Assembly: GCA_029204225.1 (NCBI GenBank)
Contig: MU831573.1
Location: 1-64,000, forward strand
Origin: Diphasiastrum complanatum
Lineage: Eukaryota; Streptophyta; Lycopodiopsida; Lycopodiales; Lycopodiaceae
Reading direction: 5' to 3'
Length of the DNA stretch: 64,000 nt
Shown: in pieces, positions 1 to 11,800 of the stretch
Layout of the letters: each line of letters starts with the position of its first letter
Position numbering within the stretch: position 1 is the first letter of the stretch
Made by a program: the position numbers and the translations under genes
Notes under the pieces: generated by a model
The model's input: the letters and a program-made list of their open reading frames with translations, nothing else
Database searches by the model: none
Told to the model about the DNA's origin: nothing

Positions 1-56
1 ACCACTGTATCGTACTAAATCATTGTTTCAACCATACTGAAGAGAAAAGACGCATG

Positions 57-59
<3 letters not shown>

Positions 60-102
<43 letters not shown>
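60..102. repeat. (CT)n microsatellite
   Basis: Uninterrupted CT dinucleotide tract followed by a short CGTCTCTCT and a TATATA-rich stretch to about 140. It is the first of ten CT/GA tracts in the window. Confidence 0.95.
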
Positions 103-108
<6 letters not shown>

Positions 109-239
109 CTATATTATATATAATATATTTATATTATATATCAGAGCGATTTTTATATCGGCAATCATCATATCGATTGTACTTGGAGGGGGACAGCTTG
201 GGATCAAACCTGCCTATTACTGGACGGCCACTTTGACAT

Positions 240-520
240 AGCAAGGGTTCCCAGTTTTGCCACACTATTTGGACTCGGATTATCACACAGTCTCATATTT
301 ACACTGGGACAGGCTCCGCGTGTCGTCACATCAGCTGGCTATTGAGACTAGGAGATTTTAGGGTACCCCGAGAGAGGGCGCGGATTTGTTAGTTATGTTC
401 CTTGGACGAGGCGGAGTCAGAGAAGCACTTTATCTTTAGGTGCCCCGGTGTATTATGAGATGATCCTGGATGGACTTTCAGAAGCAAAAACGCTCTAGTT
501 GATCAAGGGAGGCATGTTCC
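240..520 (+). pseudogene. LINE ORF2 C-terminal (zinc-finger-like) remnant
   Basis: Conceptual translation across shifting frames gives pieces resembling the region after the reverse transcriptase of plant L1-type LINEs: an LAIETGRF-like stretch, then TPRERARIC, then a CPVYYEMI-like stretch around 440-470. No single open frame survives. Orientation is plus, opposite to the LINE pieces at 0.8-2.8 kb, so it is either a separate insertion or an inverted piece. The assignment rests on short motif resemblance only. Confidence 0.35.
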
Positions 521-768
521 TTCCCCCATTCGGGTGGTAGCTACCTGTCTCATTCTAAAAATAGGAAGTAAGCTCCTGTCGCTGCATTGAATGCTCGAGA
601 AGTGTTGAAGACCATAACCTTGGTCTTCCCAATGTTCACACCCTAGGCCCCATCTGGTGCAAAACTCCTATAAGCAATCCAACTATCGCTTCTTATGGAT
701 AGGGTGAATAATGTTAGTGAACTAGGATGATGGGAAACCGGAAACAACTGCGGAATTAAGAAGGGTGG
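521..768. other. no recognisable feature
   Basis: No open frame, RNA gene or clear repeat seen between the two LINE-derived stretches. Confidence 0.5.
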
Positions 769-2061
769 CTATGGTGGGAGCGAGTAAGTCAATGCATGGG
801 AAAGAAGTTTAGAGTCAAGTTTTTCAAAATCTCTGGCCTTGTGGGACTTCATCTTCTTAATGGCTGCAAGTACCATGTCAGATGTGAAGAAGGAGAACTT
901 AGATGGTCGTAAGAGATATAGAGATAGGTGAGTCGGTAGGGACGACATACAAGCTAGTAGCATAAGCAGTCCAAATGCGGAGGTCCTCCAGGAGAGGTGG
1001 TGGAGAGCAAGGAATGAACTCACGCCAAAAAGCGCCCGAGGAAGAACTGAAAAGAAGATCAATAAGACATTTCCCTTCAGAATCATCATAGGAACGCCTC
1101 TTATGACGGAGAACACGATGGTAGGAGCGTCGGGAAGATCGAAGTAGATGTGGAGCATGGATGCGTGAATAGGTTACTGACTGATGAAGAGAACGACACT
1201 CGGTATCGTACCATGGAGGGTGCAATGGTCAAGGTGTGCGTCGAGTCTTTTTGGGATGGGGTTTTGTGGGGAAGGTTAGTGACACAGTAGTGGTGGAGAG
1301 GTGGTGGCCTGGATGTCGACTGGACTGTCATGAGAAAAGGAGTGTAAAAGTGAAGCCAAGGACTGCCTGTATAGTGGCATGTAAATGGGATCAAATGTGT
1401 ACTTGGGTGCTCGGGTAAGCGTAGGTAGTGAAGATGGATGAGTGGGTGGGAGGTGGCCGATATTGAAGGAGAGAAAGGAGTGATCAGAAAGAGTGGTGGG
1501 GGATGGAAGTCAGAGACTATGGGTACAAAGGATGGTAACCCCATGATAGTCAATGACACTATGTCCTCCATTGTGAGGGTGGCATGTGTAACTGTTTGAA
1601 TGTGGCCAGCAGGGTAAGCCATTATAAATGGCTAGCTCATGTGCCTCTCCAAACTGCAGTAAGTGCTCACCATATGAGTAGTAGGTCCCAAACTGTCGCG
1701 AAGATGTCCGGGGCATTAAAATCCCATGTGAGGAGAATATTTCCCCCGCTCTGAGAATCTGATAATATCTGGTGAGAGGTCCTGATATGGAAATCCAATA
1801 CCCTCAGCAAAAGACGAAGACTCTGATGGAAAGTAACATGCTGCAATAAAATGATCTCTATCCTATCCAGACCCACAATTTTAGGGCCTGCTCCTCATGC
1901 TTGATGAAGTCAAGACTCGAGTGAAGAGACTCCTTGTATAAGCAGGCAACCCCACCTGAACCTCGGCCACTGGCAGATCTAGTCTCTTGTCGGAATACTG
2001 AGTCCCATCTATGTCCAGGAAAAGAAGGAAGTCCTCGCTTCGGGCTCTCGTGTGTCTCCAT
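769..2061 (-). pseudogene. L1-type LINE ORF2, endonuclease part (decayed)
   Basis: Several minus-strand frames together carry the order expected for an apurinic/apyrimidinic-type endonuclease of an L1-like LINE. At 1858-2061 an ETHESPKRGLPSFPG stretch and a SGRGSGGVACLY stretch resemble the catalytic Glu region and following loop. At 1510-1716 there is GEHLLQFGEAHELAIYNG and HSVIDYHG, like the C-terminal Asp/His motifs. At 899-1225 there is PPWYDTECRSL, and at 769-900 the KKMKSHKARDFEKLDSKLL linker that precedes the RT. Frameshifts separate these blocks. No reverse transcriptase follows to the left of 769, so the copy ends just before the RT domain. It lies directly downstream of the ORF1 remnant on the same strand. 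Confidence 0.6.
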
Positions 2062-2238
2062 AAAGAATAATATATGTTAGTCGGTAATAAAATCAACAAG
2101 GTCCCTTGCAATAGAAGATGAATGTATGCCAGCACAATTCTACACTCCAATCCGAAGGTGGTGTGGATGGGGCCCTGGGGTTTTCCCAACCCCGGGCACC
2201 CCAAATCCCTAACTATGGGAACCATCACGAGCGCTGTC

Positions 2239-2823
2239 CTAACGGCGCACCCGTCCATCCCTGTATATGACTCGTATGCTCGACTCCCTAGCTTCCTGAA
2301 AGGCCTTACGCCTCTCATAAGTAAGATCGTCATCCATAAAAATGGTGGAGCCGCGGAACTTAGCTCTACACCGTAAAGCGTCCCATCTAGTAGCCAAGGA
2401 GGTGAAACATATGATAAACGTGGATGTATCTCTAGTGGTCCTCCATGTTGTGTCCAAACCGTCTATTTGATGTCCTAAGGTGGTATCCAAGAAGCGCGTG
2501 GCCTCTGCTACAACATCCCGTGCATCTGGAATTCCTCTGACCCTAATGTTAAGAGCCTTTTGCTTCCGAGATTTCTCTTCTTGGATCATGGCTGAAATGA
2601 CCGATGTAATGGGAGCGCTAGGTTTAGTGCCCTGCTTTAGTACCGTTGCCCAAGAGAGGGTTTCCTCCTTTTGTCGTTCAATCTTTTGTTCCAACACCTT
2701 GATCATAGTGGTAGTAGACTCGGAGGCTGAAATATGTTTGTTGCCGATGACTTGCTCTAAATGTGTAATCTTGGACTGCATCATATTCCTTTCCGTAATC
2801 AGCATTGCCACCGTTTCTTTCAA
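2239..2823 (-). pseudogene. LINE ORF1-like protein (coiled coil plus RNA-binding region)
   Basis: A 194-codon open frame on the minus strand. Residues about 1-65 are rich in E, K, Q and hydrophobics in a heptad-like pattern (coiled coil). The middle holds LNIRVRGIP and the end DDDLTYERRKAFQEAR, the arrangement of L1-type ORF1 proteins (coiled coil, RRM-like, C-terminal domain), which bind element RNA. It sits upstream of the ORF2 endonuclease remnant in the same orientation, which supports the call. The frame is intact over this length, but ORF2 is broken and truncated, so the element cannot be autonomous. Identification is by layout and short motifs, not by alignment. Confidence 0.55.
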
Positions 2824-3034
2824 TTACATGAGTTCTATCCTCATATGCTGAAAATCAGCTTTTCCATGCCAAAAGGCATATAAGACTAGTAAATGTACAT
2901 GTCAAGTATGTGGTAACCATGGGAGCGTATGAAACGTCTCCAAAACGATAACAGAAATAACAAATCTAAATGCTATGAACTGAAATAGATGTGATGATAT
3001 TTGGAACATGTGGGAGCATGTATACTGCTAAATG

Positions 3035-3445
3035 TCATGAATAAGGTATGACACTATCATCCAATCCTGTCCTGCTGATGCTAAAAAAGGATGCAATGCG
3101 GGCAGCAGCATGAAGGACCGCTGGTGGTCGCTGACGTCGTCTAGGAGGATGAGGTCTCATGATAGGTCGAGTAGCTCGTGCTGCAACATGAGTATGGGTG
3201 GGACACTGTCTCCGATCTCTATGGGCAGGTAAGTCGCCGCCATCATCATCATCATCAAATACTAGGTCTCGTCCTCTCCTCCTGGAGAAGAAAGAAGTGA
3301 TCTGAGGCTGAGAAACGTGACTCTGCTGAACTGTCTGACACAAGTCCTGTTGCAGCATCACCATCTCTCGTATCACGAGTGCAGCACATCGGGAGTCCTC
3401 ATAGGCTAGGAAGGATCGTAGGGTGACCAGCGTGCCACGAAACAA
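3035..3445 (-). pseudogene. possible gag N-terminal region of an LTR retrotransposon
   Basis: A 136-codon minus frame begins 13 bp after a primer-binding-site-like sequence, the position where gag starts. Around residues 64-72 an acidic run (encoded by a CAT repeat at 3240-3257) follows a basic SRRRGRD stretch, and the C-terminal part is Arg/Pro/His-rich. No zinc knuckle is seen and the family cannot be named. The call depends mainly on the adjacent PBS and LTR end. Confidence 0.35.
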
Positions 3446-3458
3446 ACAGTAAATGTCG

Positions 3459-3472
3459 CCTCTTTGATACCA
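3459..3472 (-). other. primer binding site (initiator tRNA-Met type)
   Basis: On the minus strand this reads TGGTATCAAAGAGG, matching the usual plant LTR-element PBS (TGGTATCAGAGC) apart from small changes. It lies immediately inside an LTR end that reads ...GGTGACA on the minus strand. Confidence 0.6.
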
Positions 3473-3473
3473 T

Positions 3474-3990
3474 TGTCACCCCTACGGCTCTATATGCAGC
3501 AGAGGCATGGTCTACAGGTCTCCCCTCTTCACACTGGGCCAGTCTTTCACGATTACAGACCACCATGCTAGCTCGGCTGATTCGAGCGAAGCCTTTTGTT
3601 CCACATGAGATTCTACTGGCCAAATTTGCAATTCCACAATTTTTTGGCGACGCAGCTCTTCGGCTCATTACCTATATACATAGGGTACAAGCGTTACCAG
3701 AGATGGACAGATGATACATACAGATTGCACTATCCTCCTCACAGTGTCTTCATGATCAGGGCTACAGATTATCATGATTCTCTCAGGCATCCCACCTCCT
3801 ACTTGAGTCATTTGGTATCTCCATCACACTTCCCTCGAGCACCCATCAGTATATCAGACGATTATCGAGCATATCTAAGGCCTCGGCTTTGCACCGACAT
3901 CATGTCAACACGAGATCAAACCTGCAAAAAAAATAAACAAGCAAATGTTCAATAGAAGAAAATATATTGCATTGAATTGCTCGCAACAAT
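3474..3990 (-). mobile_element. LTR remnant, outer end not defined
   Basis: Begins TGTCACC on the plus strand right after the PBS, as a 5' LTR of an antisense element would. The outer boundary is a guess because no second LTR was found. Plus-strand frames inside it have no recognisable domain. Confidence 0.35.
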
Positions 3991-4845
3991 TCTGACAAGC
4001 ATCACTTTAAAGCCCTAGGATTTTTTGTTTAACAACAGCACCAGGCTAAAATTCCAATGAATAGAGTTCAAAACATCAAAACATACATCACAATCATTTT
4101 GCAGATCATATTAGAGCAAGCGCCAAAAAACACATGGGATTAGGGCATGGGATTGAATGATTTCAGTATGAGGCTAACAGGCGAATGCTATTAGCGTGGG
4201 AGTCTGTGCAGGCGTGGGGAAATTTAGTGTAGCCCTAAACCATGCCTTAGGTAGATGCTTACACGATGCTCCACATTTAGGCCCTAAAACACATGGAATG
4301 AGGGCATGGAAAATGAAACTTGTAGTACAGACAAAGACAAGTGAAACGAAGGTCACAGGAGTCTCTGCAGGTATGTAGAAATGCAGTCTAGGCTCAGACA
4401 TCACCTCAATCGGATGCCTATAGCTCCATTCATGAGTGGCAAAAATACACATGCATTTGGAGTGTGGCGTTCAAATCTTGCTAGGCTTGTCGTAACGGTT
4501 GAAATTGACACTGTAAGAGTTACCGTGGGCATGAAGAAAGGTGGCCTAAAGCCAAACTTCGCTCAATTTCGTTACCTAGGCCCTACAGCTCAATGTAAAC
4601 ACTTTCAAAAAGCAAAGCCTACACTTACCAAAAAACACAATTGGTTGATTTCGCTCGCCACAGCTCAAATCCCCCTGAAACCGTGTGCACCACCTCTGAT
4701 CGCTGAGCAGATGGACGCCGACAATTCACTTGCAGTGAATCCGCCTCCAAGTGCCCACAGTAGCTCGAAATCCCTCCTCCACAGCTGGCGCATTTATGGC
4801 CGCGAGGAGGGAACCAAAAAAAATTATATTCTGGTTTTTTGTTTT
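3991..4845. other. no recognisable gene
   Basis: Contains one 155-codon plus-strand open frame (4381-4848) with no recognisable motif, low-complexity tail and no splice context; treated as chance. Short phrases such as AAACACATGG(G/A)AT...GGGCATGG recur at about 4130-4150 and 4288-4312, suggesting old repeat debris. Confidence 0.5.
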
Positions 4846-4930
4846 TAATGTTTCTGGCCTAGAAATGAGTTTCTAGAAACGTTTTTGCCCAGAAACACGT
4901 TTTTGCCTAGAAACGTGTTTTTGGGCAACT
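4846..4930. repeat. short tandem repeat, AGAAACGTTTTTGCC-like unit
   Basis: About four units of roughly 20 bp built around AGAAAC(A/G)(C/T)GTTTTTG(C/G)C, partly self-complementary (AAAC/GTTT). Confidence 0.7.
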
Positions 4931-6218
4931 ATGATATAGATATACATATATGTGTGTTCCCACATGACGACATTGAATGCATGAATGCATTGTATCAATT
5001 TTAGATATACGTCATATTCTTATTATTTCTTATTTATACCTCTCATACGAACAATATTAACAAAAGATCTATATCTATTTTTTCTCCTACAAATTTCCAC
5101 CAACATTTATTGAAACAAAGCAATAAAATAGGATGTTGTTCTTCTTAACTTTACTCAAAAATATTTCTAACCTTTTCCAGAAGTAACTTCTTTCTCACTG
5201 CGCCACCTCAATCCAACCTACAAGCATGTCAAAGTGATAAGACATACAAAACCTAGGTGATAAGAATCATGAAACAAAAACACATAATTGGACTGTGCTA
5301 AATTTCAATGTTTTTAATGACATATGGAAACTATACATGAAAAGTAAAATGAAACAAAAGTGAGATCGGTTTTGGCTAAATTTGCAATTTTAAGTCAATG
5401 AAGTTTGAACTAGTGTCGACTTAGCATGATCTGATTCACATCAATCTTAAAAAGAAAATCCAATCATGATAAGGTACGAGACCACTTGGGGTATAATAAC
5501 AAATGATTGTAGACCATTAAGCGAAGTACTCGTTAATTACATGCCACTGATAACTAACATCCCTAAGGATGAAAAGGTGATTTGAAGTAGAGTGCTTTGG
5601 TTTGGATTGCACTTTAGCATGAATTAGCTTGAAAACTCTAGAAAAACCATTGACAACTGTAGATATCAAGTAAGTAATCACATAATAAACAACTCAATCA
5701 ACCTTAATACTCATTTAACACTTGCAGGTCCTTGGCTCTAAAAAGTAACATGTATCGTTAGATCATCATAGTTGTTTCCGAAAGATGTGCAATGAAAGTT
5801 GTAACAATGTCGACTAAGGATATAAGCGATGCATTCTAGGATTCGTAGCTCTAACTTAGTTGCTCTTGAAAATACTAATGGCATTCAATACGTATTGATG
5901 TTATGTCTAGGATAATAGCCAATGTAACAAAGAAGAGGTGCGACCTTCAATCTTATGGAGTTCAAACATGAAGTCTTAGACAATCAACTTCATCATGCAT
6001 AGAATGAATCAAATGCTACAACATCCTATTTTTGTTGGGAACTTGGTACTTTGCGAGTAATTTTTTTGCAAGTTTTGCGAGTTTCTTTCTTGCCATGAGT
6101 CAATAACAAGATAGCACAAGGTGTTCTACTTTTTTTATGCCACTCTTTGAATGTTTATTCATAAAGACTGTGGTTTGAAAAATTTTAAATTTAAAATTTT
6201 TTTTAGCCCCCAAATATG
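4931..6218. other. AT-rich sequence without recognisable gene
   Basis: No conserved open frame, splice-linked exons or repeat structure that I can name on either strand. Confidence 0.5.
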
Positions 6219-6721
6219 GCACGTTGACGTGCTTGTTAGGGACCCAACTCCCTTGGGTCCCAAACCCAACTTGAAACCGGACGATGAATGGGCCCGTTGA
6301 CTTGACCAGTGACTCATGGACCTGTGCATGGTCGCCAGTGGCCACGTGTCGTGTTCTAGGATGTGTGCTAGGCTTGGAGTCTCCTACCTTGGAGGTATAC
6401 AAGGGGAGGAGGTCTCTTAATCCATTCATTCTATCTACCTAGGAGGTGGTGGATGGAGAGCGCTTGTGCACAGCCAAGAGGAGTGCTAGCCTGAGGTAGG
6501 AGATGGTTGAAGGCCTTGGCAGTGGTATGGGACGTTGTCAGGGTTGGAGGTCGGATCTTGCTTGTTACAGGTCACGGGCCAGGGCACGGAGGGTGGACCC
6601 GGATTAGGTCCTATGAGCATTTGGTTTCTTTGATGACCGCCGGCACCTGGTGGTTTAGGGTTTCGAGATTGTAACTGTGCTAGAAAAAAGAAAAAACAAA
6701 AATTTGGCACGCCGACGTGCT
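6219..6721. other. GC-richer insert-like block between two GCACG-NN-GACGTGC palindromes
   Basis: The block is bounded by GGCACGTTGACGTGCT (6219-6234) and GGCACGCCGACGTGCT (6706-6721). Inside, the sequence is clearly richer in G and C than its AT-rich flanks, starts TGTTAGGGACCC at 6233 like many LTRs, and holds GGAGGTATACAAGG near 6391. This could be a solo LTR or a small insertion. No PBS, partner LTR or coding domain was found, so the class is unresolved. Open frames on the minus strand in it carry no known motif. Confidence 0.35.
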
Positions 6722-6806
6722 AGGTGATTCAAATTTTTCTTTTTGGCTGAATCATGCAGGCGTGCCATAGGATTCAGCCAAATTACTTTTTTCCTTTTTC
6801 ACTTAG

Positions 6807-6878
6807 CACGCCAATGTGCTATCTTTGAAGGCTATAAAAAAAAATTCTAGCTATTTCACTTAGCACGTCGACGTGCTA
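6807..6878. repeat. two more copies of the GCACG...CGTGC palindrome
   Basis: AGCACGCCAATGTGCT (6807-6822) and AGCACGTCGACGTGCT (6863-6878), each preceded by TTTCACTT. With the two at 6219 and 6706 this makes four copies within 660 bp. Confidence 0.7.
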
Positions 6879-8830
6879 TGTTTGGAGATTGCAAAAAATA
6901 TTCTGAAATAAGTTTTTTAACTCAAAATTTGGTTCTCAAATGTGTCAAAATACCTTTTCTATCGTATAATTTGAACTTTTCAACCTATTAAACATGTAAT
7001 GTATTCACAAAATTACAATCTAATATCTTAAAAGTGGATATTCTTTATGACAATGATGGTTTGATACCTGAATTGCCATATAGACTACATAGTTTGGTAC
7101 TTGCATTATCACATAGACTATACAATTTGTTTTACATGAGAAAGTTGAATGGTTGTGTATAATTCACATGATACAGTGGCCCATGCTATGGCATCCAAGC
7201 CTTTTGTGGTATTAGAAAATGAAAACCTAATTTTAATACGTGACCAAAAAGAAAAAAAGAAAAGTGGTCACAATACCATAGAAGAAAGATGTGCTAGATA
7301 TTGCCATGACACCTATCCATAGACATTGAGAAGATTATTAGTAGTATAGAGTGGAGACAACCAATGTCGCTTCCAAAGTTGTCTCGCATTGAGGTCCTCA
7401 CAAGCAACGTGTTTGTTCACGTTAAAATCCTTTGAGTTTTTTTGTATTTAGTCAATATCTTCTTGCAGTTAGAGATAGAGTGTAAGTTAATATTACATGG
7501 CACGCGAACCATGGGACCCAATGAAACTCGCAAATGATTTGCTTGCAGATTTCTCTGTCACATGCAAAACCATATGTCCACATTAACTTTCATAAATTTG
7601 TACAACCACCAACGTCTATCACTTCTCCAAAGGTACCACACAAAAGCAAAAAGCAAATGCCAAAATTCTAAGTGAATAAGCACGAGAGGTGGCATAAGAA
7701 AGACACCTTCAAAAAGCCTTCAAGAGAGGTTGATAACGACTGTATTGAGGGGAGATCAATCTCATGTCAAAAGAAGTTACTTTTATATGCTTTAAACAAT
7801 AGTAATAAGGAAAAATTGATAATAGTAGTTAGCAAGAAGTTGGAGGCTCTGAGTGTATCTATGGATAAAATCCAGTACTTCTAAGAATGTTATGTCATTT
7901 CAAGAGTGTGGCTTTGTAAGCGAAAGAGGAGTGAGCAACTAGTTGTGGACGATTTATAACTGTAGCTAGTCGAAGTATAAATTGACAAATTGTTGAATAA
8001 GTGTCAAGGGTAGTAAGTCACATGTATCTTCTCTACCAAAGGACAAGTATTATTGATTAGAACGCTAACGGCTCGCACAATACAGAATGCACTCTCAACG
8101 GTTTGTTAGAATGTCTAAAGAAGATTTTCTTAAAACCCAATCTAGCTAAGTGTGCAAAGAGAGTAACTCCATAGGTCATGACTGCAACCATACTAAAAAA
8201 TCAAGTAAAAAATTTTCCTTGCATGGCAAATTTCATTGATTATCTCCTAATAGATCACTAAATTAAGGCAAATGATGATGATGACAAAGCTAGTGTTCCC
8301 TCTGGAAGGGGGGAGGGGGGTGTATTTCCAATACAATCTTCCGATTCATATAAACTTTTGTAATTTGAACCATTCCTCCAAGGCATTATTATTAGATGAA
8401 CAATAGAGCATTCTTCAAAAAAATTTGGATCCTTTATCCACATACAGGAGAGCCCAGGTTGTTATTGAACATAGATGCCATTATTTCTTTGTCAGCTTCT
8501 TATCGGCCTTGGCTTGTCTAGGCTATATTCCTTTGCTCTTTAAGCTTCTTTGCCTTCTTTACCAAACCATGGATTGCATGGAAAATTGCCTTCTTCTTCC
8601 TTTGCCGAAATTAAACACTTTTTCAATAGAAAAAATGGTTACATCTCCAAAACAATCGCATTTTTCTTGAGTCGTTCGTCCTTGGTATTAATGCATGAGG
8701 TACTCTCTCAAAAGTAAGTTGTATTCCTTTTATTTTTGTGATGAGAACCTGAAGTTTGTAAAGTTCAAACATAGCCAAGAAACAAAGCAATTTAATAGGA
8801 CACTTGGATAAGCATTGAGATAGAAAAAAC
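6879..8830. other. no confident gene; possible decayed 3' end of the FRA10AC1-like gene
   Basis: The missing C-terminal exons of the gene that starts at 12097 would be expected here. A minus-strand stretch at about 8632-8660 reads MRLFWR where the family has IGLRWR, but no conserved continuation follows. A lysine-rich stretch KKAKKLKEQRN is readable at about 8528-8560 on the minus strand. Open frames at 7672-7884, 8258-8443 and 8425-8670 have no recognisable features. Confidence 0.4.
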
Positions 8831-11800
8831 CTTGTTCTCTTTGTGTCGTGACATGTCTGCAATGCAATACCTAATTTGTCAAGGACTCCAACATCCATAA
8901 ACATACGTAGGCTATGTTGACAAACATACTAACCATATTGTATGCTCAAATTTTCAACTCAAATTACGAACTTTTAAATTGATCTACGTTTTAATTTTCT
9001 ATCAAAAGATTATTCACAAACATAGCATGTTAACTCAACAAAGCTAAAATGCTAAGCAAAAAACACATGGTGAAATATCCCACTCTAGGGACAATCCCAT
9101 AAAATAGAATTTTGAACAGCAAATATATTTTTTTATTTGAAAGCGTAAACCATTTGAAACTAAAGACTTCATGAAAACCTAGATTGAAGGGGACTTCAAA
9201 CTTTGCTCATAAATCACAACTAGTCAATGTCTCATGAACTTCTTGCTACAAATTTAAATATGATCTTCATTATCTTCAGAAGACTAAATATTATTTCCAA
9301 ATGTTTATCCCATGATTTTGTCTAGTAAATCAACCCCTAAAGTTTTTTCTCATGATTTTATAGTCAAGTCAGGTACAGCACATGAAAATACAAAACACTT
9401 GTTGAAAGAAAAGAAAGACATTTCAAGGATACTCTTTGAAAAGTTTGTCATGATAGCGTTTAGCTAGCCGTTGCTCCCAACTCCTTTCTAAGTCATCCTC
9501 TTCGGAACGAATGAACCTACCAAACAAAAACCAGAAAAAACTCTTCCTCACATTGAGTTCCTTGAGATCATATCTTTTAAGGTAAATTTTGGAAATAAAA
9601 CTAGACAACAAAATGCAAGGATGCAAATAAGTTAAAACTAGGCACAGGATATTGTACGTTAAGTACAAAAAATTACTTGTACCCTAAAGAATGCTAAAAT
9701 GCTAAAATGTAAGCCCCAAATTTATGTAAGCCTTAAACAGAAGAGCATGACTCTTTGGCTAAATTTTATCATTCATTGTCCCCCTTTCACGTTTTCTTGG
9801 GCGCTTGCCCCCTTCCCCCTTCTTTTTGATCCCCCAAAACTGAAACTTGTGGGGTAGAAAAATTTCAAATTTCCATATTATTTTTTTTGTTCTTTTGAAG
9901 TTCATAAATTTCAAAATTTCATTCTACATAGAGTGAAAAAAGGGAATGGTGTTGACAAGTAAACTTTGGTTTTACAATTCAAATTTAGGTTAATTGAATG
10001 CATTTTTCATACCAATTCTTGTCAAGACTTACCCTCTCTAGCATGAAACACTAGAAAAGCATCTCCTTGTAACCACTTTATGTAATCACGAGGTATTTGT
10101 AGCTTAATGTTGTTGGATGACACTTTGTGGGCAGGTTCCATTTAGTCTTAATGCTCACTTATGCTTATCTTCATATCCCAAAACATACTCAAATAGTAAG
10201 AATTCTATGTTTTGGGCTTTACAACATAACACCTGATAGTTACATGATGCACTACTTTCACAGGATTTTGTTTTGGCATTCTCAACATGGTCAAGCTATA
10301 CAGATCATAAGTCTGCACTTGATTGAAGTCACTAAGTTGGTAGTTTAAGGAATCATTCATTGATGATGCTTTGTAGGACATTTATTGTTGAAAGTGCTTT
10401 TATTGGGCCCATATAGGACTGCCCTAATAAGTTCAAGTAGCAGGCTTGTGACGTTGTTCTACATTGATTGATCTACACATCTGGATTTTCTCCAAATATG
10501 TGTGCATATAATTTGATCACTTGAATAGCAATTTCATCTTCTTTTGAAGTATGAAAATTCATAAGCTGGGCCAATAACTGAAAGGCAACCAAATGGCATT
10601 TACAATCAGCCTGCAAGTAATTTCCAAAATCAAAGAAAACACTATAAAGACTTCTATTGCACTTCATAACACAAAAACAGTTAGGTGGCAAAAGATGAGA
10701 ATATAAAAGCCTAACCTCCTAGATTCTATATTGTTATCTCCATCCTCGACTAAATAGCAAAAGGCATTCCACACGAATGAAAGATGATAGAATAAACATC
10801 AAAATGCAACCCTTGTGGTTGACTTTACCTATAAGTTTCACGAAGTGTATCTTGATCCGTCTTCAGTGGATAGTTTGAGTCACTTGGCATGGTTGTTTGT
10901 ATGCCATAGTATCGAACTGAAAGCACAAAATGACGAATGGAAGTTTGTGTTAATTTAGAAATAAAATGATCACCAACATGTCTTGATTACCTTTTGAACG
11001 TATATATGTATCTTTTGTTAACCATTATACATATAATAAATCACAGAGAGCTGAACATATTTGAAAAAAGATGCATTGCAAATAACAACACTTTCTTGTA
11101 TCAAGATTCGAATATTCGAAACATTTTGCCCATAGCTTTTCAAAACCGTGGACTATGATATATGTAGTGTATATAGTAACTAACCAAACATTTAAACATG
11201 ATGTTGGGATGTTAGCAGGCACAGTTAGGTTAACAAGACATACACAATAGAACCATACTGATATGCAACATGAGATGTAAGTGCCACATGTTCCCAAGTT
11301 CTTGAATCCACAAGCGGCCACATAAACAGTCTCAAAAGCACAACAATTGGGAGCACGTAAGCATGCTCTCAAGACATGGAGAACCATAGTCTCGTAGAGA
11401 ACCAATTGAGCCCATTGCAAACATTGTACAGAACGTGGGATGGGGAGTTGTATGGAACATGGGGACTTTCCCCATGTTTCGTACAAAATGCACCTTCTTT
11501 TATAAACATGTAAGGCGAACATACAAAAAAAATTGGAAATTTCATGGTACAATGGCCGCATGTGGGCTGTACTAGCCATGCAAGAAAAAGAACAAAACTT
11601 AAGAATAAATCACTGCAGAGGCAATCACTCTTACTGTAGTCACCCATAAACTTCTTGTGGCGCTCGTAAGCATTGAGACCAAGCACATTGGACTTATAAT
11701 GCCTGCAGCAGCATCAACAATAACAATAATACCCGGTTACCAAGAGCTTCCATGAACGCCTAGTACAACATACAACTTTGCTTCCTTTTTTTGACTTCTT

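Noticed and set aside
4381-4848. 155-codon plus-strand frame as a gene
   Set aside because: No domain, low-complexity C-terminus and repeat-like surroundings.
11025-11579. 184-codon minus-strand frame as a separate gene
   Set aside because: It lies in an intron of the FRA10AC1-like gene, is Cys/Tyr-rich with no recognisable pattern, and overlaps no supported exon.
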